The position numbers and the translations under genes were made by a program. From contig NC_089454.1 in the NCBI RefSeq assembly GCF_026210795.1, positions 2,976,001 through 3,040,000 on the forward strand: a stretch of DNA of 64,000 nt, written 5' to 3'. Below are positions 34,100-45,709 of the stretch, piece by piece. The stretch comes from Rhizophagus irregularis (taxonomy: Eukaryota > Glomeromycota > Glomeromycetes > Glomerales > Glomeraceae). The first letter of the stretch is position 1, and every line of letters starts with the position of its first letter. Below the pieces are notes generated by a model. It made no database searches. It had not been told where the DNA came from and saw only the letters and a list, made by a program, of their open reading frames with translations.

Positions 34100-34510
34100 C
34101 AAGTTTATTTATAAGGAAAGAAATTTATATAATTAAATTTAAAAAAAATTAAACATGTATTATTAAATTAAATGTGTATTAATTAAGCTATTAAAGCTAT
34201 TAAATTAGCCATTTAAGTATTAACGCGTATTTTAAGCTATTTTAAATTAAACGCGTATTGAATTTAATAAATTAGACGTGTATTAATTAAACTATTAAAT
34301 TGCCATTTAAGTATTTAAATTAGACGCGTCTTACAGTAAATTAACTATTAAATAATTTAAAAAATTAAGCTTAAATTAAATTAAACGTATACTGAATTTA
34401 ATAAATTAGACGTGTATTCACTTAAATTTAACTTATTTAAGCTATTAAATTAAGCTATTTTTTTTTATATTAAAATTAAACGTGTATTAAATTTAAGTCA
34501 TTTTCAAAGG
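34100..34510. repeat. Degenerate tandem repeat with ACGCGT/ACGTGT motifs
   Basis: Repeating TTAAATTAGACGTGTATTAA and AAGCTATTAAATTAGCCATT blocks, with ACGCG or ACGTG at about 34220, 34250, 34278, 34325, 34402 and 34472. ACGCGT is the yeast MBF cell-cycle motif, but in this setting it is more likely just part of the repeat. Confidence 0.6.
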
Positions 34511-34806
34511 AATATATAAATTAAAAGCGAAAATTTAAAAAAAAATATTGTTAAGTTTGTTTCCTAATACTATCTGTTTAGTATATTTATTGTAATATAG
34601 AAAAATATAAAATGTAAATAAATTTTTATTTCTTCATCACATCTAACTAACACAGTAATACACGTACAAAAATTGTTCTCAGAAAAAAATAGTAAACACA
34701 AATTAGAATTTCTCAACTTTCACTAAAATTACAAAATGTTTCAAAATCGCTACACCCTCTTAACCATCGTCAAAATTATGTAAGAAATCGCTATAATACT
34801 TTTAAC

Positions 34807-35312
34807 ATGCAATCCCATCATATTTCGAATGAAAGGGTTACTAAAATAAACGAAACACATGAGGATAGCATTATTATTGACAAGGAACTTGACAATGAAA
34901 GAAACAAGAATACTGAAAATGAAGAAATTATTAACGAAAATCCATCTGGTAAGAATTCCAGCAAATATTCTAACAAAGAAAAATCTGTTGAAGAATTTGC
35001 CAAAAAATCTGACAAAGATTCTGATGAAAATCCTGATGAAAATTCTCTGACGAAGATTCTGATGAAGATTCTGACGAAAATTCTGACAAAGTACTTAGTG
35101 GAGAGTCTGATGATGAATATTTTAGTGAAGAATCAAATGAAGAGCCCGATGAAGAACCTGACATAAGTGAAAAAATCATTGATGAATCCTTAAAAAATGA
35201 ACATATGCCATATTAGTGGAGAATTTGCCCCGTATTTCAGCATTATGGAAGCTTTAATATTTTGCTGGATTCAAAAACATAATATATGAAGGTACAAAAA
35301 CGTTAGATAAAT
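34807..35312 (+). pseudogene. Frameshifted acidic transposon-type ORF
   Basis: ATG at 34807 opens MQSHHISNERVTKINETHED and enters Asp/Glu/Ser repeats (KDSDENPDENS). At about 35047 two extra bases (CT) break the frame; in the next frame the acidic repeat goes on (ENSDKVLSGESDDEYFSEES) to a stop after HMPY at 35214-35216. Just beyond, GEFAPYFSIMEALIFCWIQK reads to a stop at 35279. An acidic linker followed by a (E)FAPYF...ALIFCW.QKHNI block is, from memory, typical of a Rhizophagus transposon-encoded protein family. This copy is dead. Confidence 0.5.
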
Positions 35313-37844
35313 TAACAAAAACTATTGCTGTACCATCGCAAAATGGCAAAAATTTCACTAGCAATTTGCGATTTTAACATGCTTGGCACGGGCGAATAAT
35401 AATTTATAATTAAATCTCATTATTATTAATATTTTAATGTTATAATTTACTGTAGATAATAGAATTTTATTAATTTTATTGCTTATAATTTATGATAATA
35501 AAACTTTATTAATTTTTATTGCTTACAATATACTGATAATAGCTTAAATTAAATTCTTTTTTATAACCACGAATTTTCAGCGCTTCAAAAAATAAAAAAA
35601 TAAAATACTACTATGTAAATACAAAAAAACAAAACAAAAAAAAAATATTTTTAAAATTTTAAGTTGTGTACTCGCAGATACGTCGCACAAATGTCTTGAT
35701 TAATATATTCCGACTGATGTTCGATGTTATATACTATCTTTTAAAGATTATTATTCGAGCTCGCCACTATTTCGAGAGTGGTTTTCATCAAAACTTTATC
35801 GAAATGTTATCAAAAACTTAGCAAAAAATGTCGTTACAAGATAGATATGAATCCGAAAATATTTGGTGACGAACACTTGACTGCTAGGTCGCAAAACACC
35901 AGGTTTCTGTAAAGAAGCTCACGCCAGGATTTTTTTAAAAATGGGAAATCTTAACGAAGTCATGTGATCAAAATGATCGACATAATTATCGTAGGATAGA
36001 AAACAAGTCCTCCATTTTCCCTATTTTATTTATTTGTACCTTGTAACGCAAAGTTATTATTTTAAGTAATAGTTATTTATCATTAATCATTAACCATTAA
36101 CCATTAACCATTATTGAGTAGAGTAGCACCCACTCTCCCACCTTGCGAACTTGGGTCTTATTTATAGTTAATTAAAAAATTAATTTTTTTAACGAATGAA
36201 TTTATGACGTAAAAAAGAAAAAATTTAAATCTTAAAAAAGGTAATTAATAATCCCCAGCGACTAATTTAAAAAATCACAGCCACAGTAAAATTGTTTATT
36301 TGTAGTTATTATTATCAAAATATATGTTTAAGGAATAATTTGGTGAAAATCCTAATTAAATTAAATAATTAATTGTGAAGAAAAAAAAAATTTTTTTTTT
36401 ACGAGAATGAATTTATTGTGTGTCTACGTGTCAAAAAATTACATATCAAAAAAAAGAAAGTAATTGATTTAACATATTTAATAATCAATAAGCTTCCACA
36501 GTAACTAATTTTAGCGACCACAACTATATAATTGTTCGTTACTTTCTTAGGAAATATTGAGGCTTAATGAGCTGCAGTTATTATTTTATCACAAAATAGT
36601 TTTAAAATCATTATTCAAAAAAAAAAATTTTGCGATTTACTTATGGAATAATTTGGTGAAAATCCTAATAATAATAAAAAAAATAAATAAATCCTAATAC
36701 TAATAAAGAAAATATAATTTTTCGTTACTTTCTTAGGAAATATTGAGACTTAATCACTTCCTTAAACTGCAGTTATTACAATATCCATTCATTCAAATGA
36801 CGTAATGTTTATAAATATGGGTGAGATAATTTTTTTTATTTATTTACCCTTATTTCAAAATGATATACTGTCAAAAAATATTATTTTGATTTTACTTTTT
36901 CATTTCCACATGTAAAGTTAAATTAAATAAACATACATTATGGAGCCTCTGGTTTTGATGTATACGCACATATTTGATTTTAAATTGTTACATTGTTTTA
37001 TTTTTTTTAATTGTATTTATTTTCTTAATTATTAAAATGTGAAATCATTTGTTAGTCACCTAAAATAATGTGAGTGTTTTGTATTTTTTTTTTAAATAAT
37101 AAATAAATTTTAAAACAATACATCAAGTGAAACAATTTTTTTTCATTCATTATTCTAACGATGATTTACACTATTTACAAAAATCTCATGTAAAAAAAAT
37201 CATCCTCGAGATTTCTAAAAAAAATTTAAATTAAAATATATGCTCCGATCCCCAATCGTTGATCCCATGATGCTATTAATTAATACGCTCAAATCCCTCC
37301 AGTTCCGTATTCTATGGCGGGTAGTACTGGAACAAAAAAAAATACTGGCTAGTTAATATATAAAAATTACCAAATGGGGGAGATGCGACATATCGTAGGT
37401 GCGAAAAAAAACTCTATTGACAATTATCATTTTATAATGGTTTATTACATTATTATTATAATGTCAATATTCATGTTAACATACATATGTATATGTCAAC
37501 ATTATGATTACATGGGATGTCATAATGATTGTAAAATTATGTCATGCCACGCCATTTTATACTATAATAGTTTAGTCCTCTAGTTAAAAAAAAGGAGTGA
37601 GAATTTACAGTATCGAACCATTTTATTGATCTAGCTTTAAATTCGCTAATTTATGAATATTTTGCTTGATAGAATTTTTAATATTTTATCAATTAATGAA
37701 AATAATGTGAAATTTCCACAGACCAATTAATTCTCATTATTTCCAATTTAGTTACTGACATTAAAGGATTCCTTTTTAATAAATAGAGCATTTGTAAGAG
37801 TAGGTAGTTTAGTGGCGAAACAGTCACTAATATTATTTAGAAAA
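35313..37844. other. Intergenic, repeats only
   Basis: A+T-rich. Contains a short CATTAACCATTAACCATTAA tandem run (36084-36112) and two diverged direct-repeat pairs: GGAATAATTTGGTGAAAATC at 36331 and 36646, and TTTCTTAGGAAATATTGAG at 36543 and 36732. A 69-codon frame at 37374-37583 is unsupported. 37590-37844 is the immediate upstream region of the patatin-like gene; no clear TATA box. Confidence 0.5.
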
Positions 37845-40800
37845 ATGGACTCCCAAATTGAAAATTTTTTTTCAGAAATAGAAAATCTAATTGAACTTCA
37901 ACTCCAAGAGAACATTCAAGATAAGTCAGAGGTGAAGAAAAAATTTAGAGAAGGAAAAAAGTTAATTGATGAATTAGAAGAAGATAATGAGGAGTTATAC
38001 AAATTTTTTAAGTTCAAGTATCATACAACATATGCTAGCTATTTAAAAACCGTTGGCGAAGTAGACAATGCTACTAAGCAGCAAAATTTAGCAAAGGGAT
38101 ACAAAAATTTTGAGAGTATGGATCCTCACAAAAAAGAATCGATACTATTTATGAATGCCAAGTTAAATCTAAATCAAGTTTCTGAGGAAAAATCTCTACT
38201 AGAAGATGTAGAGAAGCAATTAAAAAATATTCAACCCATTTTAGGAGATAATATTCTTGAATCTATCAGACAAATCTTTAAACAACTCATTAAGTTACCA
38301 GTAACTTTTAGAGAGTATGAGGAAATTGTTAATTATGCAACTCATTTAAATAAGACAATAGATGCTTTAATTTATGAGGGGATAATTAATTTGGAAGTAC
38401 CTCAGAATGCAGAAACCAATGAAGTCGAACAATTGGAGCATCAAATCAAAACTATAGTTGAAAGAAATAAAAATAAGCAAGAATTTATAGATTCTTTAAA
38501 ACGTTTAAAAGATTTGGCTTCAGAAATAACTTATTCAAGAAGAATAGCTTTTATACAGCATGTTTTGAACTCTTCAAATAAAAAAGAAGTCTTATATAGT
38601 GATACACTGTTTACGGAGGAAGAAATTAACAAACGCTCCAGAAAACTCGCTTCTTACTTCCATCCTGATAAAACTAATAAGCCCAATACTCCAAATAGCC
38701 TTCGAGACAAACATAAAAACCTAGGCGCTGATATATTTAAAGTCATTCAAGAATTTAGAGATATCTTGTTGTCTGAATTAAGAGTTACCTCAAATAATGA
38801 AGGATTGAGTTTTCATGAAAAAAAGGCAAATGAGCTTTGGAAATTAACAATTGATTTTCGTAATGCAGCTAAAGGACAATGGGATAAACTAAAAGTGTTA
38901 AAAAAAGATGAAATTAAAGAATTTTCCTCTGAAGAATTAGAGAATTTTAGTGTATCAAATGGAATATTAGCCTATCAGGAATATCGAGCAGCTTGCAAAA
39001 TTGTTGATAGAGAAAAACAGCTAAAAAAACAAGTAAAACTACGAGGAAGTATGGCATTATGTTTATATGTCTCTAATAAATATCTTGAAGCCCAATTATA
39101 TGCTTTATCAGCAATTCAGTTGCAACTTAAGAATCCTCAAAAGGTTACGAGACAGGATTTAATTGACGCAACAAATATATTTGACAAAGTTAAAAATGGG
39201 AATATTACTGAAGCAAATCCTAAACCAAATACCGAGATTAAGCTAAAAAGCAATTCATTGGCTTTAGTAAAAATAGTTGATCAGGAGATTTCCTTTTTTG
39301 AAAGAAAGGCTTTTTGTCGTTCAATTAATGAAGATATGGAAAAATTAAGTACAGAATTACTACTTAAGCCAGATCGCAGTTTAGTTCGTTATCAAGCTGC
39401 TCAAGAAGAAATTTTACATGCAAAAAAACGTGCCTCTAAATATAAAATGGCGGGATGGGCAACGTTCGCAGCTGGAGGCTTAGCAAGCACCGTTGGTATT
39501 GCTGAATCAGCGACAGCGTTTATGATTGCAGGTCCAATTGCAGGACTATTTGCTATAGGTTTAGGAATATATTGCGGCACTAAACTATGGAGAAAAGGCT
39601 CATCTCTTTTGGAAGAACCAGAGATTCGTGAAAATCTCAACGAAATTATGAAAGATGCGCTGAAAGCTTATGATAAAGGAAATTATCAAGCATTCTTCGA
39701 ACAACTTTCTAAAAAATATGATGAAAATGGTTCTCGACTTTTTAAATTGGAAGAACGTGAGGATTCTATTATACCAAAAGATATAATAGATTCACTTTTA
39801 ATTCATGGCTTTAGATCGGATGGTATTGCATACCTTTTAAATTTACTTGGTGAAGTCTTAAATAGTGGGAAAATAGAAATTAAAGGAAAAACAGGAAAAA
39901 TAGAAAAAACAACAGATGAATTAAAGGATCTAGCAAAAAATGTTTTTCTTGGGGTTCTAAGTGAAAGACTTAAAGAACAGGCTAAAAAATTAGATGACCG
40001 TGTTAATAATTTACGTAGCCGTAAATTCTTTAAAAGTTTTAGCGATAAGGTTAAGGATTTTTTTTCATTTCAAGAGTACAGTGATATAGCTAAAGTACAC
40101 AGAGATGACGCTCAAGAAATGCCATTCCAGTCGAGATTAGGAGAAATGTGTAATATTGCAAGAATTAATCTCTCAATTTTTGATATAATACACGGCGGTC
40201 AGATAGAAGTTGACCGAGCTAAAGAAACTATTAAAAAAATTCGAGATTCAATTAATTGTGAGCATCAATTTGTTGGTATGGCTAAATCACGCTTAGAAGC
40301 TTTGGAGGATTTATTATGGGTTGTTAATGGTGATGAACAACCTAAGGAATCACCTGAACTACTTCAAATTACTTTCTCAGCAGATACCATGAATTATATT
40401 GACAACAAATATCTTCGTTATCTTGATGAAAAACTACAGCAGACAACTTCTAATCAAGAAAAAATAGAAATATATAACAAGATAGCGGTTTTTTACGGAC
40501 AATTAGCCGAAAAAGAAGACAAAATTAACCGATTAAACAGCTTAAAATATTGGTATCATGCTCAAAAAAGTTATGAACATATACGTGAAATGGATGTCGA
40601 TAATCTTGATGCCACGCTTGGTTTTGCAAAATGTCTCCTAAAATTGTCTAAGTATACGCAGGTTGTTAAGCTTCTTGATACCAATCAAGGTTTAACCTCT
40701 TCATCGGAGTATTTGTACTATTGTAGTATTGCTTATTGTAGGAAAAATGATTATGATAAAGCAAACGAGAAAATTGTTCATGCATTGAGTATAGATTCTA

Positions 40801-41876
40801 GAAACAAATCAGCTAGTAGGCAATGTGAAATTCTCAAAAAACTAAAAAAAAATACGATTACAAGTCGAACTAAACGCTATAATTATTATAAAAAGAATAT
40901 TAAATATGAAAGAAGTTATTTAGTAAATTCGCGTAATAATAACCCAATTTATAACGTACTCTCAATTGATGGAGGAGGAATACGTGGAGTATTACCTGCT
41001 TTATGGCTCAGTGAGATTGAGAATCGTACTCATAGACCCATTTCTCATCTATTTAATATGATAGCTGGAACATCAACAGGCGGGTTTATCGCTGCTGGAC
41101 TGTCGGCACCAGATTGGTCATATTCAGAAGAAAAAGTGTATAATTATTCAGATTTCAAGCCAAAATTTTCAGCTTTAGAATTATTAAATTTTTACCGGGA
41201 AGGTCAAGCAAAGGACATATTCGCTAAAAAATGGCTGAATTACTACAAGAGGCTATTTTCTCCGTCATCAGAGTTTAATCATTATTTTCGGGATCAATTT
41301 TGCGAGACACGATTAAGCCAAGCACTTACTGAATTAGTTATCCCAGCAGCAAATGTAATTGATAACTCCACATATTTATTTACACGTTATGATGCTCATA
41401 ACGATTCCTCAAAAGATCACACCTTTATTGAAGCTTTAATGGCCACAACAGCTACACCTACTTTTTTTTCGCCTTATAATGGCTATATAGATGGAGGAAT
41501 GCATCTCAATAATCCGGCAATGGCAGCTTACAATGAAGCTATTCGATATGAAGTATCAAGTAAAAGGGTTTCGGTGCTCTCTTTGGGCACAGGTGAATAT
41601 ATACCAGACCCTTTAAATCCAGACAAATACTGGGATCAACTTTTTTGGCCAAAAGATAACCATAATGCGCAAGAATGTAACACCGATTCTCAATTGTACA
41701 ATACGTTGGGAAATTGCTATCAACGATGGCAAGTTTTTTTTGAAGAACCTATAGGATTTAATGATATCCAGAGTATCCCTTATCTCTTAGAGATAGGTAA
41801 TCAGTATATAGAAGAGCTCGATGCTTCGGATGACAATCCTATGAACAAGCTGGTGGAGTCTTTTTACGATATTTAG
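37845..41876 (+). CDS. Patatin-like phospholipase with J-like, TPR-like and membrane-hairpin regions (1343 aa)
   Basis: One uninterrupted exon. I start at ATG 37845 (MDSQIENFFSEIENLIELQL); the frame is open 11 codons further but only from a GTG. Regions: long helical N-terminus; J-domain-like segment around 262-310 with the HPD tripeptide at 273-275 (LASYFHPDKTNKP); two hydrophobic helices at about 535-580 (GWATFAAGGLASTVG, MIAGPIAGLFAIGLGIYCG); TPR-like helices at about 900-990; patatin domain from about 1036. The last has the oxyanion loop DGGGIRG (1042-1048), the nucleophile motif GTSTG with Ser1077, and the catalytic DGG with Asp1216, so the Ser-Asp dyad is intact. Expected activity is acyl hydrolysis of phospholipids or galactolipids. 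Lack of introns and the unusual fusion contrast with the neighbouring intron-rich genes and may point to acquisition from bacteria; that is inference. Confidence 0.85.
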   Translation: MDSQIENFFSEIENLIELQLQENIQDKSEVKKKFREGKKLIDELEEDNEELYKFFKFKYHTTYASYLKTVGEVDNATKQQNLAKGYKNFESMDPHKKESILFMNAKLNLNQVSEEKSLLEDVEKQLKNIQPILGDNILESIRQIFKQLIKLPVTFREYEEIVNYATHLNKTIDALIYEGIINLEVPQNAETNEVEQLEHQIKTIVERNKNKQEFIDSLKRLKDLASEITYSRRIAFIQHVLNSSNKKEVLYSDTLFTEEEINKRSRKLASYFHPDKTNKPNTPNSLRDKHKNLGADIFKVIQEFRDILLSELRVTSNNEGLSFHEKKANELWKLTIDFRNAAKGQWDKLKVLKKDEIKEFSSEELENFSVSNGILAYQEYRAACKIVDREKQLKKQVKLRGSMALCLYVSNKYLEAQLYALSAIQLQLKNPQKVTRQDLIDATNIFDKVKNGNITEANPKPNTEIKLKSNSLALVKIVDQEISFFERKAFCRSINEDMEKLSTELLLKPDRSLVRYQAAQEEILHAKKRASKYKMAGWATFAAGGLASTVGIAESATAFMIAGPIAGLFAIGLGIYCGTKLWRKGSSLLEEPEIRENLNEIMKDALKAYDKGNYQAFFEQLSKKYDENGSRLFKLEEREDSIIPKDIIDSLLIHGFRSDGIAYLLNLLGEVLNSGKIEIKGKTGKIEKTTDELKDLAKNVFLGVLSERLKEQAKKLDDRVNNLRSRKFFKSFSDKVKDFFSFQEYSDIAKVHRDDAQEMPFQSRLGEMCNIARINLSIFDIIHGGQIEVDRAKETIKKIRDSINCEHQFVGMAKSRLEALEDLLWVVNGDEQPKESPELLQITFSADTMNYIDNKYLRYLDEKLQQTTSNQEKIEIYNKIAVFYGQLAEKEDKINRLNSLKYWYHAQKSYEHIREMDVDNLDATLGFAKCLLKLSKYTQVVKLLDTNQGLTSSSEYLYYCSIAYCRKNDYDKANEKIVHALSIDSRNKSASRQCEILKKLKKNTITSRTKRYNYYKKNIKYERSYLVNSRNNNPIYNVLSIDGGGIRGVLPALWLSEIENRTHRPISHLFNMIAGTSTGGFIAAGLSAPDWSYSEEKVYNYSDFKPKFSALELLNFYREGQAKDIFAKKWLNYYKRLFSPSSEFNHYFRDQFCETRLSQALTELVIPAANVIDNSTYLFTRYDAHNDSSKDHTFIEALMATTATPTFFSPYNGYIDGGMHLNNPAMAAYNEAIRYEVSSKRVSVLSLGTGEYIPDPLNPDKYWDQLFWPKDNHNAQECNTDSQLYNTLGNCYQRWQVFFEEPIGFNDIQSIPYLLEIGNQYIEELDASDDNPMNKLVESFYDI

Positions 41877-43387
41877 TCCTGATATATATATATACTGTAT
41901 ATACAAAATTTTGTTTTACTACCAATTTACGAATTTGTCAATTTCTCCTTTGTTAAAATTTTATTATTTATAACGTATTTTTTTTTTTTTTTCTATTCAA
42001 TATATGTTTATCTCGATATTTTTAAATTTTATATTTATCATACTTGTTACTTTATTATTTATATAAAAATAAATTGTATAAAATAAAGTTTATGCATTTT
42101 TATATTATTGCATGATGGAACTGAAGACGATTTGATCTTTAATATGAACGTCCGACATCTCGTCGGATTTGATGATGGGATAGACATACTAAAGGAAAAT
42201 GATGATGGAAATGAGCGCTCTTAGAATTTGACATTAGAGATGATTCTGATAATGATTATATAACATTTGGAATTGTTTTTAATCTTCTCGAGATAAAAAT
42301 TTATAACGCTGTTGATGAAAATTCGTAATCTATTTTTTTTTTTAAAAAAAAAAATTATAGGTTTATACCCAGGCTGTAAAATAATTATCATTACTTGACT
42401 CGTTCACGTCATGAATTGCTAAAAAGCCAACTAATCAACTAATTTCATCACTTTTAATAATAATTAATCTGTCATTTTTGTACTTATGTAATAAATTAAT
42501 AAAATAATGCGATTTGATTGGTTTATTAAATAGTACACGTGACTAAATTTTTGACATAGTGCACTGGCAATAAAATAAAAATACTTTATTATTTTTTATA
42601 CGAGAAAAATACATTTATCTATGATGCACGGCTGGATCTCACTTTGCCAATCAAACTATAAGCCATTCCGAAGGATTGAGTTGTACATTCAGATCTACTG
42701 GTGATAAACGCATTACCAACTACCTCAATATAACCAACTCTTGCGCAATTGTAAATATAAAATACTAATCATCAGCTCTTTAAGGAGATATATTGTCATT
42801 CTCTTTTATATATTTTCTACTTTCCCACTAGTTTAAAGTCAACAAAGAATTACGATTTAAAAGATTTAAATCAAGAGATTAACAAAAATACTTACGTTCA
42901 ATCTCGCGAATAATTGATGAAAAAAGTGGGTTTACGATTTTATCTCGATACTAGTAAATAGTGATGTTAGAGAGACACCTATTCCTAAAAACATCCAAGA
43001 AAAAATTTTACCTCACGCAACGCAGCCGTTATAGTCCTTCTCATTAACGTTAGAATCTATTGATTATAATAAAATTTATCTGAATAATTTCCAAAGTCCT
43101 CCTTTTTTGTAAATCGTATATGAAATAACACAAATTTCCATTCTTTGATTCTTTTAAGTGGTAATTATGAAAATAACTGCTAACAAAATATGGATTGGTA
43201 TAATTATATAAATTTATTTATCAACAAATAAATTTATTAAACTTTCTTCAAAATACTCATTATATAATTTTGATTTTACGTGAATTTATATTCGTATAAG
43301 AGAAATAAATAAAGACTTTTTTTTTAATTCTAAATCTAAGATCTAAGAGATTAAATTAAATTACAATTTGATTTTTTTTTTTTAATA
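41877..43387. other. Downstream flank of patatin-like gene with dispersed repeat segments
   Basis: 41877-42415 matches 27745-28130 and, in part, 18789-18900 and 33330-33450. From 42420 to 43387 nothing is recognised apart from A+T-rich sequence. The patatin-like gene and the Na+/H+ exchanger are convergent across this stretch. Confidence 0.5.
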
Positions 43388-45709
43388 TTAATCATTATTA
43401 GAATTAATAGAACTTATATCTATTGAACTATGATTGTCAGAATCCGATTTTGAATCACTAATTTCAACATTTGTACACGTGTCGCTATTATTTTTATTCT
43501 GATTGTCTTCCTTTGTACACGTGTCAGTACTATTTTTATTCTGATTGTCTTCTTCGCCTTCAGTGTTTTCATCAATATTATTAACTGATTTATTCATTAT
43601 TACAAGCCCAAAACCTTCAACATGATCGTTATGATCGTTTTCATTATGCCAATTATCATGTGGAGTAACATATTGTTGTTCCTTTTGACGAGTAAAAAAT
43701 GGTTTTAAATATCGACCATCAAATGAAATAAACCAGTGTTTTTGCTGCTTAGTCGTTACAACGGTATTTACAGAATCATCATCATGTACTTCATCATCTA
43801 CATTTGTCTGAATATTCAGAATTTCCACCATTTTGTTGGTTGTGGATCCAAAGACTATAACGCTAATTACAACAACAACAAGAATTGTTGTTAACATTGC
43901 ATTTGCATTACTACCTTTAAGTCCCGCTGATAATGCAAACGCGACAGCTCCACGTACTAAAAAAATATATTAAAATATTAAACTAAGTCATTTGAACTAT
44001 AATATAACTACAAAGCTTATATGCGTACCTGACCAGAAAAGTATAATAGAATGTTCCCGTGGAATTGAATCGACTCCATTTCGATATCTCGCTACAACAT
44101 TCATTAAAAATGATAAAGGGAATATAGCAAAATATCGTCCTACACATATAAATGTCTGGAACGTACCGATTAATATATTAAGTTGATGATTTTTTTTGTC
44201 CCAAATTCAAGCCCATAATATAATTTCCTTACCGCTGTAAAAAATATAAAGAATGGTTTAAATTCAAGATCAGTTTTTGTGAATAATGCTAATCCTAAAT
44301 AAATAAAAATAAAATTTTCCGAGAGTTTCGCTAGTACATGAAACGTATATTTCGTTGTTCGTTTGGTTTTCAGTGACATATTATCATAAGCATAATGCTT
44401 TAGAACAATACCACAAAACAATAATGATACGATCCCTATTCATATATATATATATATATTTTTTTCAAAAAAAAAAAATTTAGATAATTGATAATCGGAT
44501 GACAATTAAAATAATTATTCTGATTATTACCGGTTGAATGAAGCCCATTCGATAGTAAATAAGAAGAATATGCCATCAACGCAATTATGCACGACTCTAA
44601 CGAAGGATACTCGCCCAATTGTGAATACTTTAACATGTAAATAACTTGAATTAAAGATTTAACTTAAATAAAAAAAATGAAATGATTTTTTTGCCGTAAT
44701 TATATTAAAGGATATCAATGCACACAAAAGTCCAACGAGAACTCCGATCGATAATGAAGCTCCAAATTTAATCACAAAAGATAAAATTGCGTCAGAAATG
44801 TTGGAAGCATGAAATTCTTTATCACGATATTGCTTTAATGTTCTAAATTATTAAAAAACTGATCAGTATAAGATCCAAGTGGATTTTGTTTAGCATTAAA
44901 AATATTTACTCATAAAATACAATTGAAACCGCATCATTCATTATAGTCTCTCCAAAAAAAATTGAATATAAATTTGGATCAACTTTTAATGTTTGAAATA
45001 TTGTAAGTACCGCCACCGAATCTGTTGCTGAAAGAATTGATCCAAACATAATTGAATCGAGCAATGATAGTGAAAGTGAATCTATCCCTAGCAATACCAA
45101 TATCCTAACAAGAATCCTAAGAAAAAATTTTAAAATTAATTCCAATTCCACATAATTATATAATAGAATGATTTTATTTATAAAATCAGTAAATACCCAA
45201 TGACCATTGTCGACATAAAAGTTCCCACAATCGCAAATAACAAGATTGTTCCGAAATTTCTGAAAAATGTTTCCTATGATTGTTATGATTGTTGATTATT
45301 TAGATCAAAATTTTTTCTTTTAATAAAGATGCACAAATTATTCCGTACCTTCTGCATCTCATATCCAGAATTCAAAATAATTGGAGGTAAAAGAACATTG
45401 AAAAAATATGTATAATTAAAAGAAACCATATCTTGAATCATTGAACCTGGTGTAAGTCTGATTATTAATCCAACAATCATTCCTAAAAAAAAACGAGTAA
45501 TAATTAGTAAGTTTACACGTAAATCATAAAATAAATTCTACGTTAGCTTTTGCTTTACCCGCAAATATGGATATAACAGTTTCATGTATGACTCTAATCT
45601 TCTTTAAATGTAAATAATAGCTTGTCCATAATGTACCAATCAATAAAAATATTTGAATTAATAAAGCCCAACTTGAATAAAACTCTCTCTCATCGGCATT
45701 GGGCTCCAT
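43388..45709 (-). CDS. nhx1: Endosomal/Golgi Na+(K+)/H+ exchanger, NHX1 type (566 aa)
   Basis: Nine exons on minus: 45709-45559, 45482-45349, 45273-45197, 45116-44910, 44842-44716, 44636-44531, 44435-44233, 44155-44029, 43956-43388. Lengths sum to 1701 nt and all phases close (566 aa plus stop). Exon 1 gives SSWALLIQIFLLIGTLWTSY and HETVISIFAG; later PGSMIQDMV, LLPPIILNSGYEMQK, NFFRNFGTILLFAIVGTF, SATDSVAVL (150-158), GETIMNDAVSIVFYE (Asn181-Asp182, ion-site equivalent), SGIVSLLFCGI-like, LSENFIFIYLGLALF, ARYR, RGAVAFALSAGLKG and VFGSTTNKMVEIL. These are the CPA1 intracellular-exchanger signatures. About 10-12 membrane helices, then an acidic, Asn/Asp/Ser-rich cytosolic tail with a duplicated NQNKN(S/N)xDTCT segment. 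Role: exchange of Na+ or K+ for H+ in endosomes, affecting luminal pH and trafficking. The intron between exons 5 and 6 is AT-AC. Confidence 0.93.
44637..44715 (-). other. U12-type AT-AC intron in the exchanger gene
   Basis: 79-nt intron. On minus, exon 5 ends ...GCATTG, the intron begins ATATCCTTTAA (exact U12 5' splice-site consensus) and ends TTTAC before ATGTTAAAG. A branch-like ATCTTTAAT lies about 13 nt before the AC. No GT-AG alternative joins CAL to LKYSQLGEYPSLES in frame without disrupting the conserved protein, whereas this join keeps phase 0 and full homology. Confidence 0.8.

Noticed and set aside
37812-37844. GTG start for the patatin-like protein
   Set aside because: Eukaryotic initiation at GTG is unlikely and ATG at 37845 begins the helical N-terminus.
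44170-44421. Single-exon readings of the exchanger and DPH6 exons as separate small proteins
   Set aside because: Each is one exon plus intron read-through; joined exons close in frame to full-length proteins.
44636-44842. GT-AG splicing between exchanger exons 5 and 6 (GTGCAT donor or TTCAAG acceptor)
   Set aside because: These choices remove or add residues in a conserved helix, while the AT-AC pair matches U12 signals and keeps the alignment to the family.
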